Shown one piece after another: positions 33,148 to 40,289 of a stretch of 40,289 nucleotides of DNA. Both the position numbers and the translations under genes were made by a program. The notes below the pieces were generated by a model, which was not told the origin of the DNA, made no database searches, and was given only the letters and a program-made list of their open reading frames with translations. Numbering within the stretch: the first letter of the stretch is position 1; each line of letters begins with the position of its first letter. The stretch is from the NCBI GenBank assembly GCA_017405945.1, contig JAFQZL010000031.1:1-40289 (forward strand), written 5' to 3'. This DNA comes from Acidaminococcaceae bacterium. Its GTDB lineage: Bacteria; Bacillota; Negativicutes; Acidaminococcales; Acidaminococcaceae.

Positions 33148-34059
33148 ATGCTGAATCAGAAATCTTTTTCTCGCTTAACATCAGAAATTGCCGGCCACGT
33201 ACGTCTGGATGAACCTATGTCGGCACACACATCGTTCCATATCGGCGGGCCGGCCGACGCGCTGGTAATTCCCGCAGATCTGGATGATATTCGAAAAATT
33301 TTGCTCATCGCCAGGGAGGAACAGATTCCCCTGACGGTGATAGGAAACGGGTCCAATCTTTTAGTGCGGGACAAGGGCATCCGCGGTATTGTACTTAAGC
33401 TCGGCAATGCATTGAAGCACTGGGAACAGGATGGCGATACTTTTGTATTTGACTGTGGCGTATCCCTGGCACAGTGCTGCCGTATCATCGGAGAAGCCGG
33501 ATATACAGGCATGGAATTCGCAGTAGGTATTCCCGGCAGTCTTGGTGGTGCTGTCTTTATGAACGCCGGCGCTTACGACGGGGAAATGAAAGATACGGTG
33601 GTGTCCGTACAGGTAATGACGCGGTGTGGCGAAATAAAAACACTGGACAGGCACGATTTGGATTTTTCCTACCGTCATTCCGCGTTGCAGAATTCCGATG
33701 CTATTGTACTTACAGTAACGCTGCGGGTAAACAAGGGCGACAAGGCGGCAATTCAGACTAAAATGGATGATTTCAGCCAGCGCCGTATCAGCAAACAGCC
33801 ATTGGATATTCCCAGCGCCGGCAGTACTTTCAAACGTCCTGAAGGACGGTTTGTCGGCCAGATGGTGGAACAGTCCGGCCTGAAAGGCTTCCGTATCGGT
33901 GGTGCTGAAGTTTCCCCCAAACACGCAGGTTTTATTGTCAATGCAGATCACGCTACCGCTGCGGACGTACTGCAACTGATTGAATATATCCGGAATAAAA
34001 TTCTGGAAGATTATAATGTTACTTTAACACCTGAAGTTTTAGTTTTGGGAGAAGAATGA
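33148..34059 (+). CDS. murB: UDP-N-acetylenolpyruvoylglucosamine reductase MurB
   Basis: A 303-residue FAD enzyme that reduces UDP-GlcNAc-enolpyruvate to UDP-MurNAc, the second committed step of peptidoglycan synthesis. The FAD-binding half shows TSFHIGGPADAL, GNGSNLLVRD and the GIPGSLGGAVFMNAGAYDGE motif. The catalytic Ser is in PSAGSTFKRP, and the Glu lies near the C-terminus (LTPEVLVLGEE). It lacks the extra Tyr-loop domain of E. coli, so it is type IIa. The ATG at 33148 immediately follows the ylbF stop; the next gene overlaps by 4 bp. Confidence 0.95.
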   Translation: MLNQKSFSRLTSEIAGHVRLDEPMSAHTSFHIGGPADALVIPADLDDIRKILLIAREEQIPLTVIGNGSNLLVRDKGIRGIVLKLGNALKHWEQDGDTFVFDCGVSLAQCCRIIGEAGYTGMEFAVGIPGSLGGAVFMNAGAYDGEMKDTVVSVQVMTRCGEIKTLDRHDLDFSYRHSALQNSDAIVLTVTLRVNKGDKAAIQTKMDDFSQRRISKQPLDIPSAGSTFKRPEGRFVGQMVEQSGLKGFRIGGAEVSPKHAGFIVNADHATAADVLQLIEYIRNKILEDYNVTLTPEVLVLGEE

Positions 34060-35609
34060 CAAATATTTACGACGTTATTAACGAACTATACAATGATGAT
34101 GAAGGCTGGAATACGGTCCTGGACCGAAAATATGCGGAACAGTTTTTAAGGACCGAGGCCTTTCATGGCGCTTCTGATGATGAACTTCTGGAAATATGGC
34201 AGCAGGTCATGTACCTGCTGATTTACTGCGGAAACACGTCTTACCGGATTGGTGACATGACCGGCGAGGATTTGATTTATTGCATCAGCTGGTGCCAGCG
34301 GAATATCGGTGATTTTGAGCTGGATTACGGCAATGTAGATTATTTCCTGTCCGTTGTCCAGCGCCTGCTGACTTTTTTAAAGCAGAAAAAGGCCATAAGC
34401 GGTGATACTGCCGCAGCAAAATGCCGTCTGAAGCTGTTGGGGGCGGATGGCAGGCTGCTGCTTTTCCAGAACGACGGATCCCTGCCGGAGGAGTATGAAA
34501 ATTTCCGTACTAACCGTGAGCCTGATCTGGAAACGAAAGTCTTCATGCAGCTGGGGCAAAAGCTTGCCGTACTATTTGATATGATGCAGAATTATTTTGG
34601 CGATGCCCGCTTCAGCCTGGACCGGCGCCGCGCCTGCTATGCTTTTTTCGGTTCAGACAAGGAACCGGAAACGGATATGGAAAGACCGGAACTATTTGCT
34701 TCTTTCTGGGAGTATTTTATTTTTGATTACCGTTTAAGGGATACAGACGAAAGACCAATCGATCATTTTTATACATATTATAAGAATCATCCGGATTCCC
34801 AATATGGCAAATCTAATAAGGCTCTGACTGAACTGTTGGCGTCGATGCAGAAGATCCAGCTTATGGTTTTCACCATCGAAAGAGAAGAAGCTGACGGTTG
34901 GTTTAGCTGCAGGGATTTCTTTTCAGGAAGTATTTCCGAGCTGAGCCTGCCTGTTGACGAAACCGTGGATATCCGCAATTTTCTGTGTATAGCCCATGTG
35001 TTCGAGGATGGTAATCTGATTACCGAATACCTGCGCAACGTTATTGTAGCGCCGCCCGTACAAAAAGTCCTTTACAACCGTCTGTCGGGGTTTCTTGCGT
35101 ATTACAGGGTTGCTCATCCTGACGCGGACTGGGAGCAATTTGTTAATGCTAATCCGGCACTGGTTATGCATATGGTCGCCTATGCGGGGATTCCGGACGC
35201 CGTCATACAGCTGACCCATCTTTCCGAAAAGGTCAGAGAGTATATACCCGCGGTAATCAGAAAAGATGACCCGGTGCATCAGTTCCTTTCGCAGTTCGGC
35301 AAACTGCTGCATCTGTCATGGCAAGACCGGAAAAACCTTACACAGATGTGGGGGGATTTTTACTCCCTTCGTCCCATCGCCTGTTTTAGGGACGAAGACT
35401 ACATGATATGGGCACTGGCAGTATTGGAAAATTATATGAAAATAACTAAGACATTCCTGATGGATGTGGTTCCCTATGCGGAAAAGGTCCACATTGATAC
35501 TGAAACTATTGCGGAACGAACTGCTGTAATCAAGGATGTACTGCAACTGGAACCTTTTGACCCACGTTACATAAGTGAAGATGCTTTTATGAATATGGTT
35601 TTTTCGTAA
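34056..35609 (+). CDS. Unrecognised 517-residue cytosolic protein
   Basis: I do not recognise a named family with confidence. The protein is acidic, largely helical and has no signal peptide, membrane segment or catalytic motif that I can see. Repeated aromatic and acidic clusters occur. A short segment near residue 280 (GWFSCRDFFSGSISELSLP) resembles a beta-rich module seen in some SEC-C-type proteins, but the match is weak. Residues 330-400 contain a Leu/His-rich helical stretch. It starts inside the murB stop and ends 12 bases before a zinc-ribbon gene, so it is a stable member of a cell-envelope operon. Confidence 0.8.
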   Translation: MTNIYDVINELYNDDEGWNTVLDRKYAEQFLRTEAFHGASDDELLEIWQQVMYLLIYCGNTSYRIGDMTGEDLIYCISWCQRNIGDFELDYGNVDYFLSVVQRLLTFLKQKKAISGDTAAAKCRLKLLGADGRLLLFQNDGSLPEEYENFRTNREPDLETKVFMQLGQKLAVLFDMMQNYFGDARFSLDRRRACYAFFGSDKEPETDMERPELFASFWEYFIFDYRLRDTDERPIDHFYTYYKNHPDSQYGKSNKALTELLASMQKIQLMVFTIEREEADGWFSCRDFFSGSISELSLPVDETVDIRNFLCIAHVFEDGNLITEYLRNVIVAPPVQKVLYNRLSGFLAYYRVAHPDADWEQFVNANPALVMHMVAYAGIPDAVIQLTHLSEKVREYIPAVIRKDDPVHQFLSQFGKLLHLSWQDRKNLTQMWGDFYSLRPIACFRDEDYMIWALAVLENYMKITKTFLMDVVPYAEKVHIDTETIAERTAVIKDVLQLEPFDPRYISEDAFMNMVFS

Positions 35610-35621
35610 GGAGGAGAATCC

Positions 35622-36050
35622 ATGCTATGTGAATTCTGCCGGCATGAGTTTGATGACGGTCTCACTGAATGCCCTTATTGCCACAAAAAGGTTGATATTG
35701 AAGCAAAAAGCCTGACCAGGGAAGAAAGGGATAACTTTACAGGAACAACCATTGAAATGGAAGGCTCTTCCGGCGAGGACAGCTACACAAAGCGTGCCGA
35801 ATACCAGGAGAAGGACAGTTATTCCCGGCAGGAAGACACTTTTCACCGGGCCGACAGACCATACGAAGATAACAGGAATCCTTCCGGTTTTAAGGTGTAC
35901 CGGCTGGGAGGAGGTCTGCTGACCTGGATTATATTTGCCCTGATTGTACTGGGGATCATCTTTTTTGTTCTTCCGGCTTTCTTGTTTATAGGAATTGTGG
36001 GTGCAGTAGCAGGCGCGATTATTATCTTGCTCTCAAGACTGTTTCAATAA
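35622..36050 (+). CDS. Zinc-ribbon membrane protein
   Basis: A 142-residue protein with an N-terminal zinc ribbon (CEFCRHEFDDGLTECPYC, two CxxC pairs within the first 20 residues). A polar linker of about 70 residues rich in acidic and Ser/Arg residues follows, then two closely spaced transmembrane segments near the C-terminus (WIIFALIVLGIIFFVLPAF and IGIVGAVAGAIIILL). This layout is common in Firmicutes proteins of unknown function that place a zinc knuckle on the cytosolic face of the membrane. AAGGAGG precedes the ATG. Function is not assigned. Confidence 0.8.
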   Translation: MLCEFCRHEFDDGLTECPYCHKKVDIEAKSLTREERDNFTGTTIEMEGSSGEDSYTKRAEYQEKDSYSRQEDTFHRADRPYEDNRNPSGFKVYRLGGGLLTWIIFALIVLGIIFFVLPAFLFIGIVGAVAGAIIILLSRLFQ

Positions 36051-36086
36051 ATTGCGAATGACAATATGTCAGAAAGGGGACAACAC

Positions 36087-37031
36087 ATGAAAAACAGATT
36101 CTGTGAATTGTTAGGAATCCGGTATCCGATTGTGCAGGGAGGCATGGCCTGGAGCAGCGACGGAGTATTGGCCGCCGCCGTCTCGGAAGCTGGCGGGGCC
36201 GGTATTATCGGCACAGGTGGACGCACCACCGAATGGGTGTCAGAAGAAATCAAAAAGGCAAAAAGCCTTACTGATAAACCTTTCGGTGTTAATCTGATGC
36301 TGATGGCTCCTAACGTAAATGAAATAGCGGATCTTGTCTGTGAAGAGAAGGTCGCGTTTATTACCACCGGCGCCGGTAACCCGGTACCCTGGATTGAAAA
36401 GATGCATAAAGCCGGAATCAAAGTGATTCCCGTAGTACCCAATGTTAAACTGGCAAAACGTATCGCTTCATCCGGAGCTGACGCAATGGTAATCGAAGGC
36501 ATGGAAGGCGGCGGACATATCGGAACCCTTACCTGTATGGCATTGCTTTCCAATGTGCTTAAAGAACAGTATCCAATACCTGTGCTTGCGGCAGGCGGTA
36601 TTTCTGACGGACGCGCCATGGCAGCAGCCCTGCTGATGGGCGCGGACGGCGTGCAGATGGGGTCGCGGTTCCTGCTGACAACAGAATGTCCCATCCACGA
36701 GAAAACAAAAGAAATGATCGTCAAGGCAACCGACACGGACTGCGTAGTAACCGGTTTTTCAAGAAATATGGGCGTACGCTGCCTTAAAAACGCATTTACA
36801 CAGAAGTACCTTGAAGCAGAAACGAGCGGAGCGCCAAAAGAAAAACTGATGGAACTGGGAACAGGAACGGCCCGGTTGGGCATGAAGGAAGGCGACACGG
36901 AAAATGGCAGCGTCATGGTAGGTGAAAGCCTGAACGTATTAAACGAAGTCCTGCCCTGCAAAGTTGTAATCGAAAAGATCATTGCAGATGCAAAAGCAAC
37001 GCTGGCAAAAGGCGCTCATATCGAATTGTAA
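36087..37031 (+). CDS. fabK: FabK-type enoyl-ACP reductase II (2-nitropropane dioxygenase-like)
   Basis: A 314-residue FMN TIM-barrel protein of the nitronate monooxygenase/FabK superfamily. Segments typical of FabK are LGIRYPIVQGGMAW near the N-terminus, EGMEGGGHIG and AAGGISDGRAMAAALLMGAD, and VQMGSRFLLTTEC. In FabK the enzyme reduces trans-2-enoyl-ACP in fatty acid synthesis. No other fab gene is nearby, so a nitronate monooxygenase role cannot be excluded. The ATG at 36087 follows AAAGGGG by 7 bases; the earlier in-frame start at 36066 lacks a good site. A long terminator follows. Confidence 0.82.
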   Translation: MKNRFCELLGIRYPIVQGGMAWSSDGVLAAAVSEAGGAGIIGTGGRTTEWVSEEIKKAKSLTDKPFGVNLMLMAPNVNEIADLVCEEKVAFITTGAGNPVPWIEKMHKAGIKVIPVVPNVKLAKRIASSGADAMVIEGMEGGGHIGTLTCMALLSNVLKEQYPIPVLAAGGISDGRAMAAALLMGADGVQMGSRFLLTTECPIHEKTKEMIVKATDTDCVVTGFSRNMGVRCLKNAFTQKYLEAETSGAPKEKLMELGTGTARLGMKEGDTENGSVMVGESLNVLNEVLPCKVVIEKIIADAKATLAKGAHIEL

Positions 37032-37096
37032 TATTAAGGAGTCACTGATTTATTCCCGGATTATTGCATAGCACGTTTATCAGCGTCTCCCTAAAG

Positions 37097-37187
37097 AAAA
37101 AAACTGACCGGAGCATTATCTCTGAATTATTTCGGTAATCCGCTGAACGGACTGCCTGACAGATATGCTCCGGTCTCCAGTTTTTTT
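37097..37187. terminator. Long bidirectional terminator between fabK and the 3D-domain gene
   Basis: A 10-bp outer stem (AAAAAAACTG, 37097-37106; CAGTTTTTTT, 37178-37187) continues into a 14-bp stem (37107-37121 with 37161-37174, one bulged T) around a 39-base loop. Both strands end in seven T residues, which suits the convergent genes on each side. Confidence 0.8.
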
Positions 37188-37265
37188 ATATGACTTTACA
37201 TGGATTTTGTAATTTGTAAAAGGGTATCAAACTGAATAGTATTGTACAGCTTCAGTTACCGGTTT

Positions 37266-37826
37266 TCAGGGTCTGGCCTGAGGTTTTATTACCGGGGCAG
37301 CGCCGGGCCCGCGGCTGTGTGAACTGTTGTCAGCAGTTTGCCGAACCTTAATTTCTTTTGCCGGTGCCTGCGGCTTCTCTTCATTTGTTGTCTGCGTATG
37401 TTCTTTTACGGTTTGTTTAGGATTCTTTTCCGTTTGTTTATGCCCATCGGTTTTATGAACAGGTTTAACAGTCTTATCATCTTTCGGGAGCTTCAGATGG
37501 CTGTCGTCCGGCGTGATGACCTGGACTTTGGCTTCTTTGCGCCCAAATTGCAGCGCTTTTTTATGTGACTCCATAAACAGGTCTACATGTCGATTATACT
37601 TTGGGTTCATCCTGTCCTGCACATAATACTTGTGTCCTTCGTAGATAATAACACTTCCAATCGGCACAAAATTAGCCGCGCAGGTATATCCCTCTTTCGC
37701 TTTCTCACCACTGGCAGTAAGCCGTGAACCGGTTTCATGAGGGGTATAGGCAGACATGGAAACCGTCGTCCAGAAAATAGCACCAAGAGAAAGCATACGA
37801 TAAAAAGAATGCAAGTTTCGTTTCAT
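37266..37826 (-). CDS. Exported 3D-domain protein with basic tail
   Basis: A 186-residue exported protein. A short hydrophobic signal segment (LSLGAIFWTTVSMSA) is followed by a 3D domain (about 27-100), the double-psi-beta-barrel fold of lytic transglycosylase-like enzymes. Two acidic positions are visible (YYVQDRM and HVDLFM, then ALQFGR). The first Asp expected from the classic 3D pattern (VDP before IPLGS) is replaced in CAANFVPIGS. A Lys/Thr/Pro-rich low-complexity tail of ~85 residues follows and may bind the wall. Its ATG directly follows the nadE stop, so the two form a minus-strand operon. Confidence 0.8.
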   Translation of the reverse strand: MKRNLHSFYRMLSLGAIFWTTVSMSAYTPHETGSRLTASGEKAKEGYTCAANFVPIGSVIIYEGHKYYVQDRMNPKYNRHVDLFMESHKKALQFGRKEAKVQVITPDDSHLKLPKDDKTVKPVHKTDGHKQTEKNPKQTVKEHTQTTNEEKPQAPAKEIKVRQTADNSSHSRGPGAAPVIKPQARP

Positions 37827-39743
37827 TTAAAATAACCGCTCCTGTACTAACAGTTTTTCTTTCATTTCCTTGTATTCCAGCGAATAATATGTAGTCATCT
37901 GCGCTTCCCTGCAGTCAGAGCCGAAACCTCTTTTGCTGAGGCTTAATACCGGAGGAGCCTGAATGCGTTTGGCTGCCGCAAGTCCGGTAAACAACCCGTA
38001 CCAGCGTTCCAGATCCTGACAAAAAGCGGCGTGGCTGGGGAAGAGTCTGGCAACAAGACCCACTTCACAGCCTAAAAATACTTCCAGGTCCTGATCGATA
38101 TAGTGTTTCAGGATGTCTGCAGGAGAGGTCTTTTCCCAGTTTTCAACAAAAGCACGCAGCAGATAATCGTGATATTCGTAAACCAGCGGATCCCCGCCGT
38201 TTCCAACCGTCTGCTCCTGTGACAGTTCGGCGCTGGGACGGATCGTAAAAACAGGTTCGGGAATTACCTTACGTTTATAAACATATTCATTGATGTATCT
38301 TCCGAGGGCATAGACCTGATATTTCCACAAATCTCCCATTGGACAGAAAAGACCTATCAGATCGCCATAAAACGTACCGTAACCTACCGTGATTTCCGCT
38401 TTGTTAGCATTGCAGCTGATACCTCCTTTAAATGCGGCGGAAAAACCGGCCAAAATCCGGGAGCCACGGTCGCGGGCCTGTATATTTTCATACATGATCC
38501 CGTTCAGTTCTACTTTAAAATCCCGATTGGTGGAGTAATTGTGGATAGGAGTATAAAGCTGCTCAACTGTATGCGAAACACTGTCGTTGATAGGGACGAT
38601 AGTGTAGCAGCAACCCAGGTTTTCCGCCAGTTGCTGTGCCAGATTTTTGGTCAGTTCCGAATTATAGCGGCTGGGCATATTAACAAGTAAAACCTGATTC
38701 GGTCCGAGAATATCCGTGAACAAGGCGGCGGTAACAGCAGAATCGATGCCGCCGGAAGCGCCTAAGACCATGCGTTTGATACCGGTTTGTTTCAGGAAAA
38801 GAACAGTACCGTAGCGAATGGTTTTATACACAATAGCAGTTTCGTCATCTTCTGTGGCGATCAGTTCATCTTCTGCCGAGTAGGCGCGTATCTTTTCGGT
38901 TTCCTTATCCCAGGAGAAAATCAGCAGTTTTTCTTCGAATATAGGCGCCGCAGCTTTGACCATTCCGTCAGGACCGTAAACGCAACTTTGCCCGTCAAAC
39001 GTGAAAATGTTTTTACCGGTATTCTGGATTCCTGTATGATTGCAGTACACCACTGGCAGTTTCAGTTCTTTTGCCTGTTTCCCGAACAGGAAGTGGCGCC
39101 GGCTGTTTTTGTTCAGAGTGAAAGGGGAACTGGAAAGATTGCATAAAAGTTCCGCGCCGCCCTGCTTCAGCATAAACGGTACAGAAAGGGGAGAGGTCTC
39201 CGTCCAGCCGTCTTCACCCAACAGAAGACCCAGCTTGTATTTGACGTTTCGAACTGTTACCGTTACCGGGGCCAGACCGTTTTTGAGGGAAATGCGTTTA
39301 TCCTTCAGCAGTATTTCCTGTCCGGAAAAGTAACGGGGATCGTCAAACTGCCGGCTGGCGGGAAGAGTTGTTTTCGCTGCAAAATCCAGACCCTGGTCGG
39401 TGGAAATAAGCTTTCCGTCCTGTGCGGTAAAGGCAGCGTTGTATTTACGTATATGTCCGTCTTTGTTTTTCCGTTTCCAGTCGATGGCTACATTGCCAAA
39501 AATAACTGTGATTCCCTGTGTTGCGTCAACGACCTGCCGTCCGTATGCCTCACAGTCTTTCAGGAACGCATTCTGTTCCCACAGGTCACCAATCAGGGAA
39601 CCGGGTATGGCCAGTTCGGGAAACACTAAAATATCAACAGCTTCTTTCCTCGCCAGGCTTATCAGCTGCAGCATTTTTTTAGTATTCAGGTCCGGCCGCC
39701 CGGCGACGATTTCCATTTGTCCGCATGCAATTTTCAGTGCCAT
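37827..39743 (-). CDS. nadE: Glutamine-dependent NAD+ synthase NadE
   Basis: A 638-residue fused enzyme: an N-terminal nitrilase-fold glutaminase (about 1-270) feeds ammonia to a C-terminal NAD synthase domain that amidates nicotinate adenine dinucleotide. The glutaminase shows FPELAIPG (Glu) and LLCNLSSSPF (Cys). The synthase PP-loop is LGASGGIDSAVTAAL near residues 328-342, and RDRGSRILAG and VGYGTFYGDLIGLFCPMGDLWK are typical NadE segments. The ATG at 39743 is favoured by AGAGG 8 bases upstream over a TTG at 39764. It is the first gene of a two-gene minus-strand operon. Confidence 0.95.
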   Translation of the reverse strand: MALKIACGQMEIVAGRPDLNTKKMLQLISLARKEAVDILVFPELAIPGSLIGDLWEQNAFLKDCEAYGRQVVDATQGITVIFGNVAIDWKRKNKDGHIRKYNAAFTAQDGKLISTDQGLDFAAKTTLPASRQFDDPRYFSGQEILLKDKRISLKNGLAPVTVTVRNVKYKLGLLLGEDGWTETSPLSVPFMLKQGGAELLCNLSSSPFTLNKNSRRHFLFGKQAKELKLPVVYCNHTGIQNTGKNIFTFDGQSCVYGPDGMVKAAAPIFEEKLLIFSWDKETEKIRAYSAEDELIATEDDETAIVYKTIRYGTVLFLKQTGIKRMVLGASGGIDSAVTAALFTDILGPNQVLLVNMPSRYNSELTKNLAQQLAENLGCCYTIVPINDSVSHTVEQLYTPIHNYSTNRDFKVELNGIMYENIQARDRGSRILAGFSAAFKGGISCNANKAEITVGYGTFYGDLIGLFCPMGDLWKYQVYALGRYINEYVYKRKVIPEPVFTIRPSAELSQEQTVGNGGDPLVYEYHDYLLRAFVENWEKTSPADILKHYIDQDLEVFLGCEVGLVARLFPSHAAFCQDLERWYGLFTGLAAAKRIQAPPVLSLSKRGFGSDCREAQMTTYYSLEYKEMKEKLLVQERLF

Positions 39744-39797
39744 TTTCCGCGCCTCTTTCTGCAAAAGTCAAATGCAATGTATTTATTAACTATTTTT

Positions 39798-39826
39798 ATT
39801 GTAGCAAGAAAAACTGTTTTTGAAAA
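39798..39826 (-). promoter_or_regulatory. Minus-strand promoter of nadE
   Basis: On the minus strand, TTTTCA (39826-39821), a 17-bp spacer and TACAAT (39803-39798) preceded by TGC form an extended -10 promoter about 55 bases before the ATG. Confidence 0.55.
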
Positions 39827-39907
39827 ATCAAAATGAAGTATTTACTGTAATTCACGTCTGAAAAAACTAAAACTCAATTATTTCATAATTAATTATAACA
39901 GAGACAT

Positions 39908-39936
39908 TTGCGTTTTTCAAAAAATTGGTTTACTAT
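39908..39936 (+). promoter_or_regulatory. Plus-strand promoter of the ybaK-type gene
   Basis: TTGCGT (39908-39913), a 17-bp spacer and TACTAT (39931-39936) lie 24 bases before the TTG start. It is divergent from the nadE promoter, with about 80 bases between them. Confidence 0.5.
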
Positions 39937-39960
39937 ATAAAAGCGCGGGAGGTATTTCCT

Positions 39961-40289
39961 TTGAAAAAAATAAAGAAGACAAATGCAGCCAGAATTCTTG
40001 ACGAGCTGCAGATCAAATACGAATTGAAAACGTATCCTGTTGATGAAGAGCATCTGGATGCCGTGCATGTGGCAAAAGAAGTCGGCATGCCGCCGGAGCA
40101 GGTGTTTAAAACACTGTGTGTGCGCGGTGATAAAACAGGGGTTATTTTTGCGGTGATTCCGGGAAACGGGGAACTGGACCTGAAAGCGCTGGCCAGGGTC
40201 AGCGGAAACAAGCGCTGCGAAATGGTGCATCTGAAAGAAGTCCTGCCGCTGACAGGCTATATCCGCGGCGGCTGTTCTCCGCTGGGAGC
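39961..40289 (+). CDS. ybaK: Cys-tRNA(Pro)/Cys-tRNA(Cys) deacylase, YbaK/EbsC type, 5' part
   Basis: The first 109 codons of a YbaK/EbsC-family trans-editing enzyme that hydrolyses mischarged Cys-tRNA(Pro). Recognisable segments are [20 protein letters not shown], the [16 protein letters not shown] helix and the [12 protein letters not shown] motif near the end of the visible part. That motif includes the conserved Gly-Gly-x-Ser-Pro loop of the active site. The start is TTG at 39961 with GGGAGG (39948-39953) 7 bases upstream. It runs off the window, so its C-terminus (usually ~50 more residues) is not seen. It is transcribed away from nadE. Confidence 0.9.
   Translation, partial: MKKIKKTNAARILDELQIKYELKTYPVDEEHLDAVHVAKEVGMPPEQVFKTLCVRGDKTGVIFAVIPGNGELDLKALARVSGNKRCEMVHLKEVLPLTGYIRGGCSPLG

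Overview
The window is a dense stretch of chromosomal housekeeping DNA from a Firmicutes-lineage bacterium. Class Negativicutes, perhaps Acidaminococcaceae, is my best guess. The reasons are roughly balanced base composition, Gram-positive-type genes (ylbF, yqeG, fabK, long single-chain purL) beside hfq and htpX, and a paired divergent CobT arrangement that I recall from Sporomusa and Veillonella. This placement is inferred from gene content, not from a marker gene. I see no insertion sequence, prophage, CRISPR array, tRNA or rRNA.

Region 1 (1-1252) is the end of a SufC-like ATPase gene overlapping a short SufB/D-like scaffold gene, which looks like a minimal Fe-S assembly system. Region 2 (1378-9860) is the classic miaB-mutS-mutL-(RsmJ-like methyltransferase)-miaA-hfq cluster, joining tRNA A37 modification, mismatch repair and RNA chaperoning. 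Region 3 (9861-14908) has a XerD-type recombinase, an unknown membrane-anchored protein, a class III aminotransferase with an SRPBCC partner, htpX and ndk.

Region 4 (15028-19964) is late cobamide synthesis: a PduO-type adenosyltransferase, then cobU, a CobT-like gene, cobS, a second strongly diverged CobT-like gene, and cobC. The two CobT-like proteins have lost complementary parts of the canonical enzyme. This suggests an obligate heterodimer like ArsAB, the enzyme that attaches phenolic lower ligands. It is the most interesting system in the window.

Region 5 (19965-26832) carries a small double zinc-ribbon protein behind a strong promoter, a DUF2156 protein that may start at ATT, an Eis-like acetyltransferase and a 1259-residue FGAM synthase. 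Region 6 (26833-37031) has an exported NlpC/P60 hydrolase with a structured leader. It is followed by a two-component system running into yqeG, a nitrilase-family hydrolase and a VanX-like protein lacking one expected zinc ligand. Then come ylbF, murB, an unrecognised 517-residue protein, a zinc-ribbon membrane protein and fabK. A long bidirectional terminator separates these from the convergent minus-strand pair nadE-3D-domain gene. The window ends inside a ybaK-type Cys-tRNA deacylase gene.

Many genes overlap by 4 bp (ATGA) or nearly touch. Start codons were chosen by Shine-Dalgarno position, so several differ from the longest possible frame. All assignments rest on reading motifs by eye.
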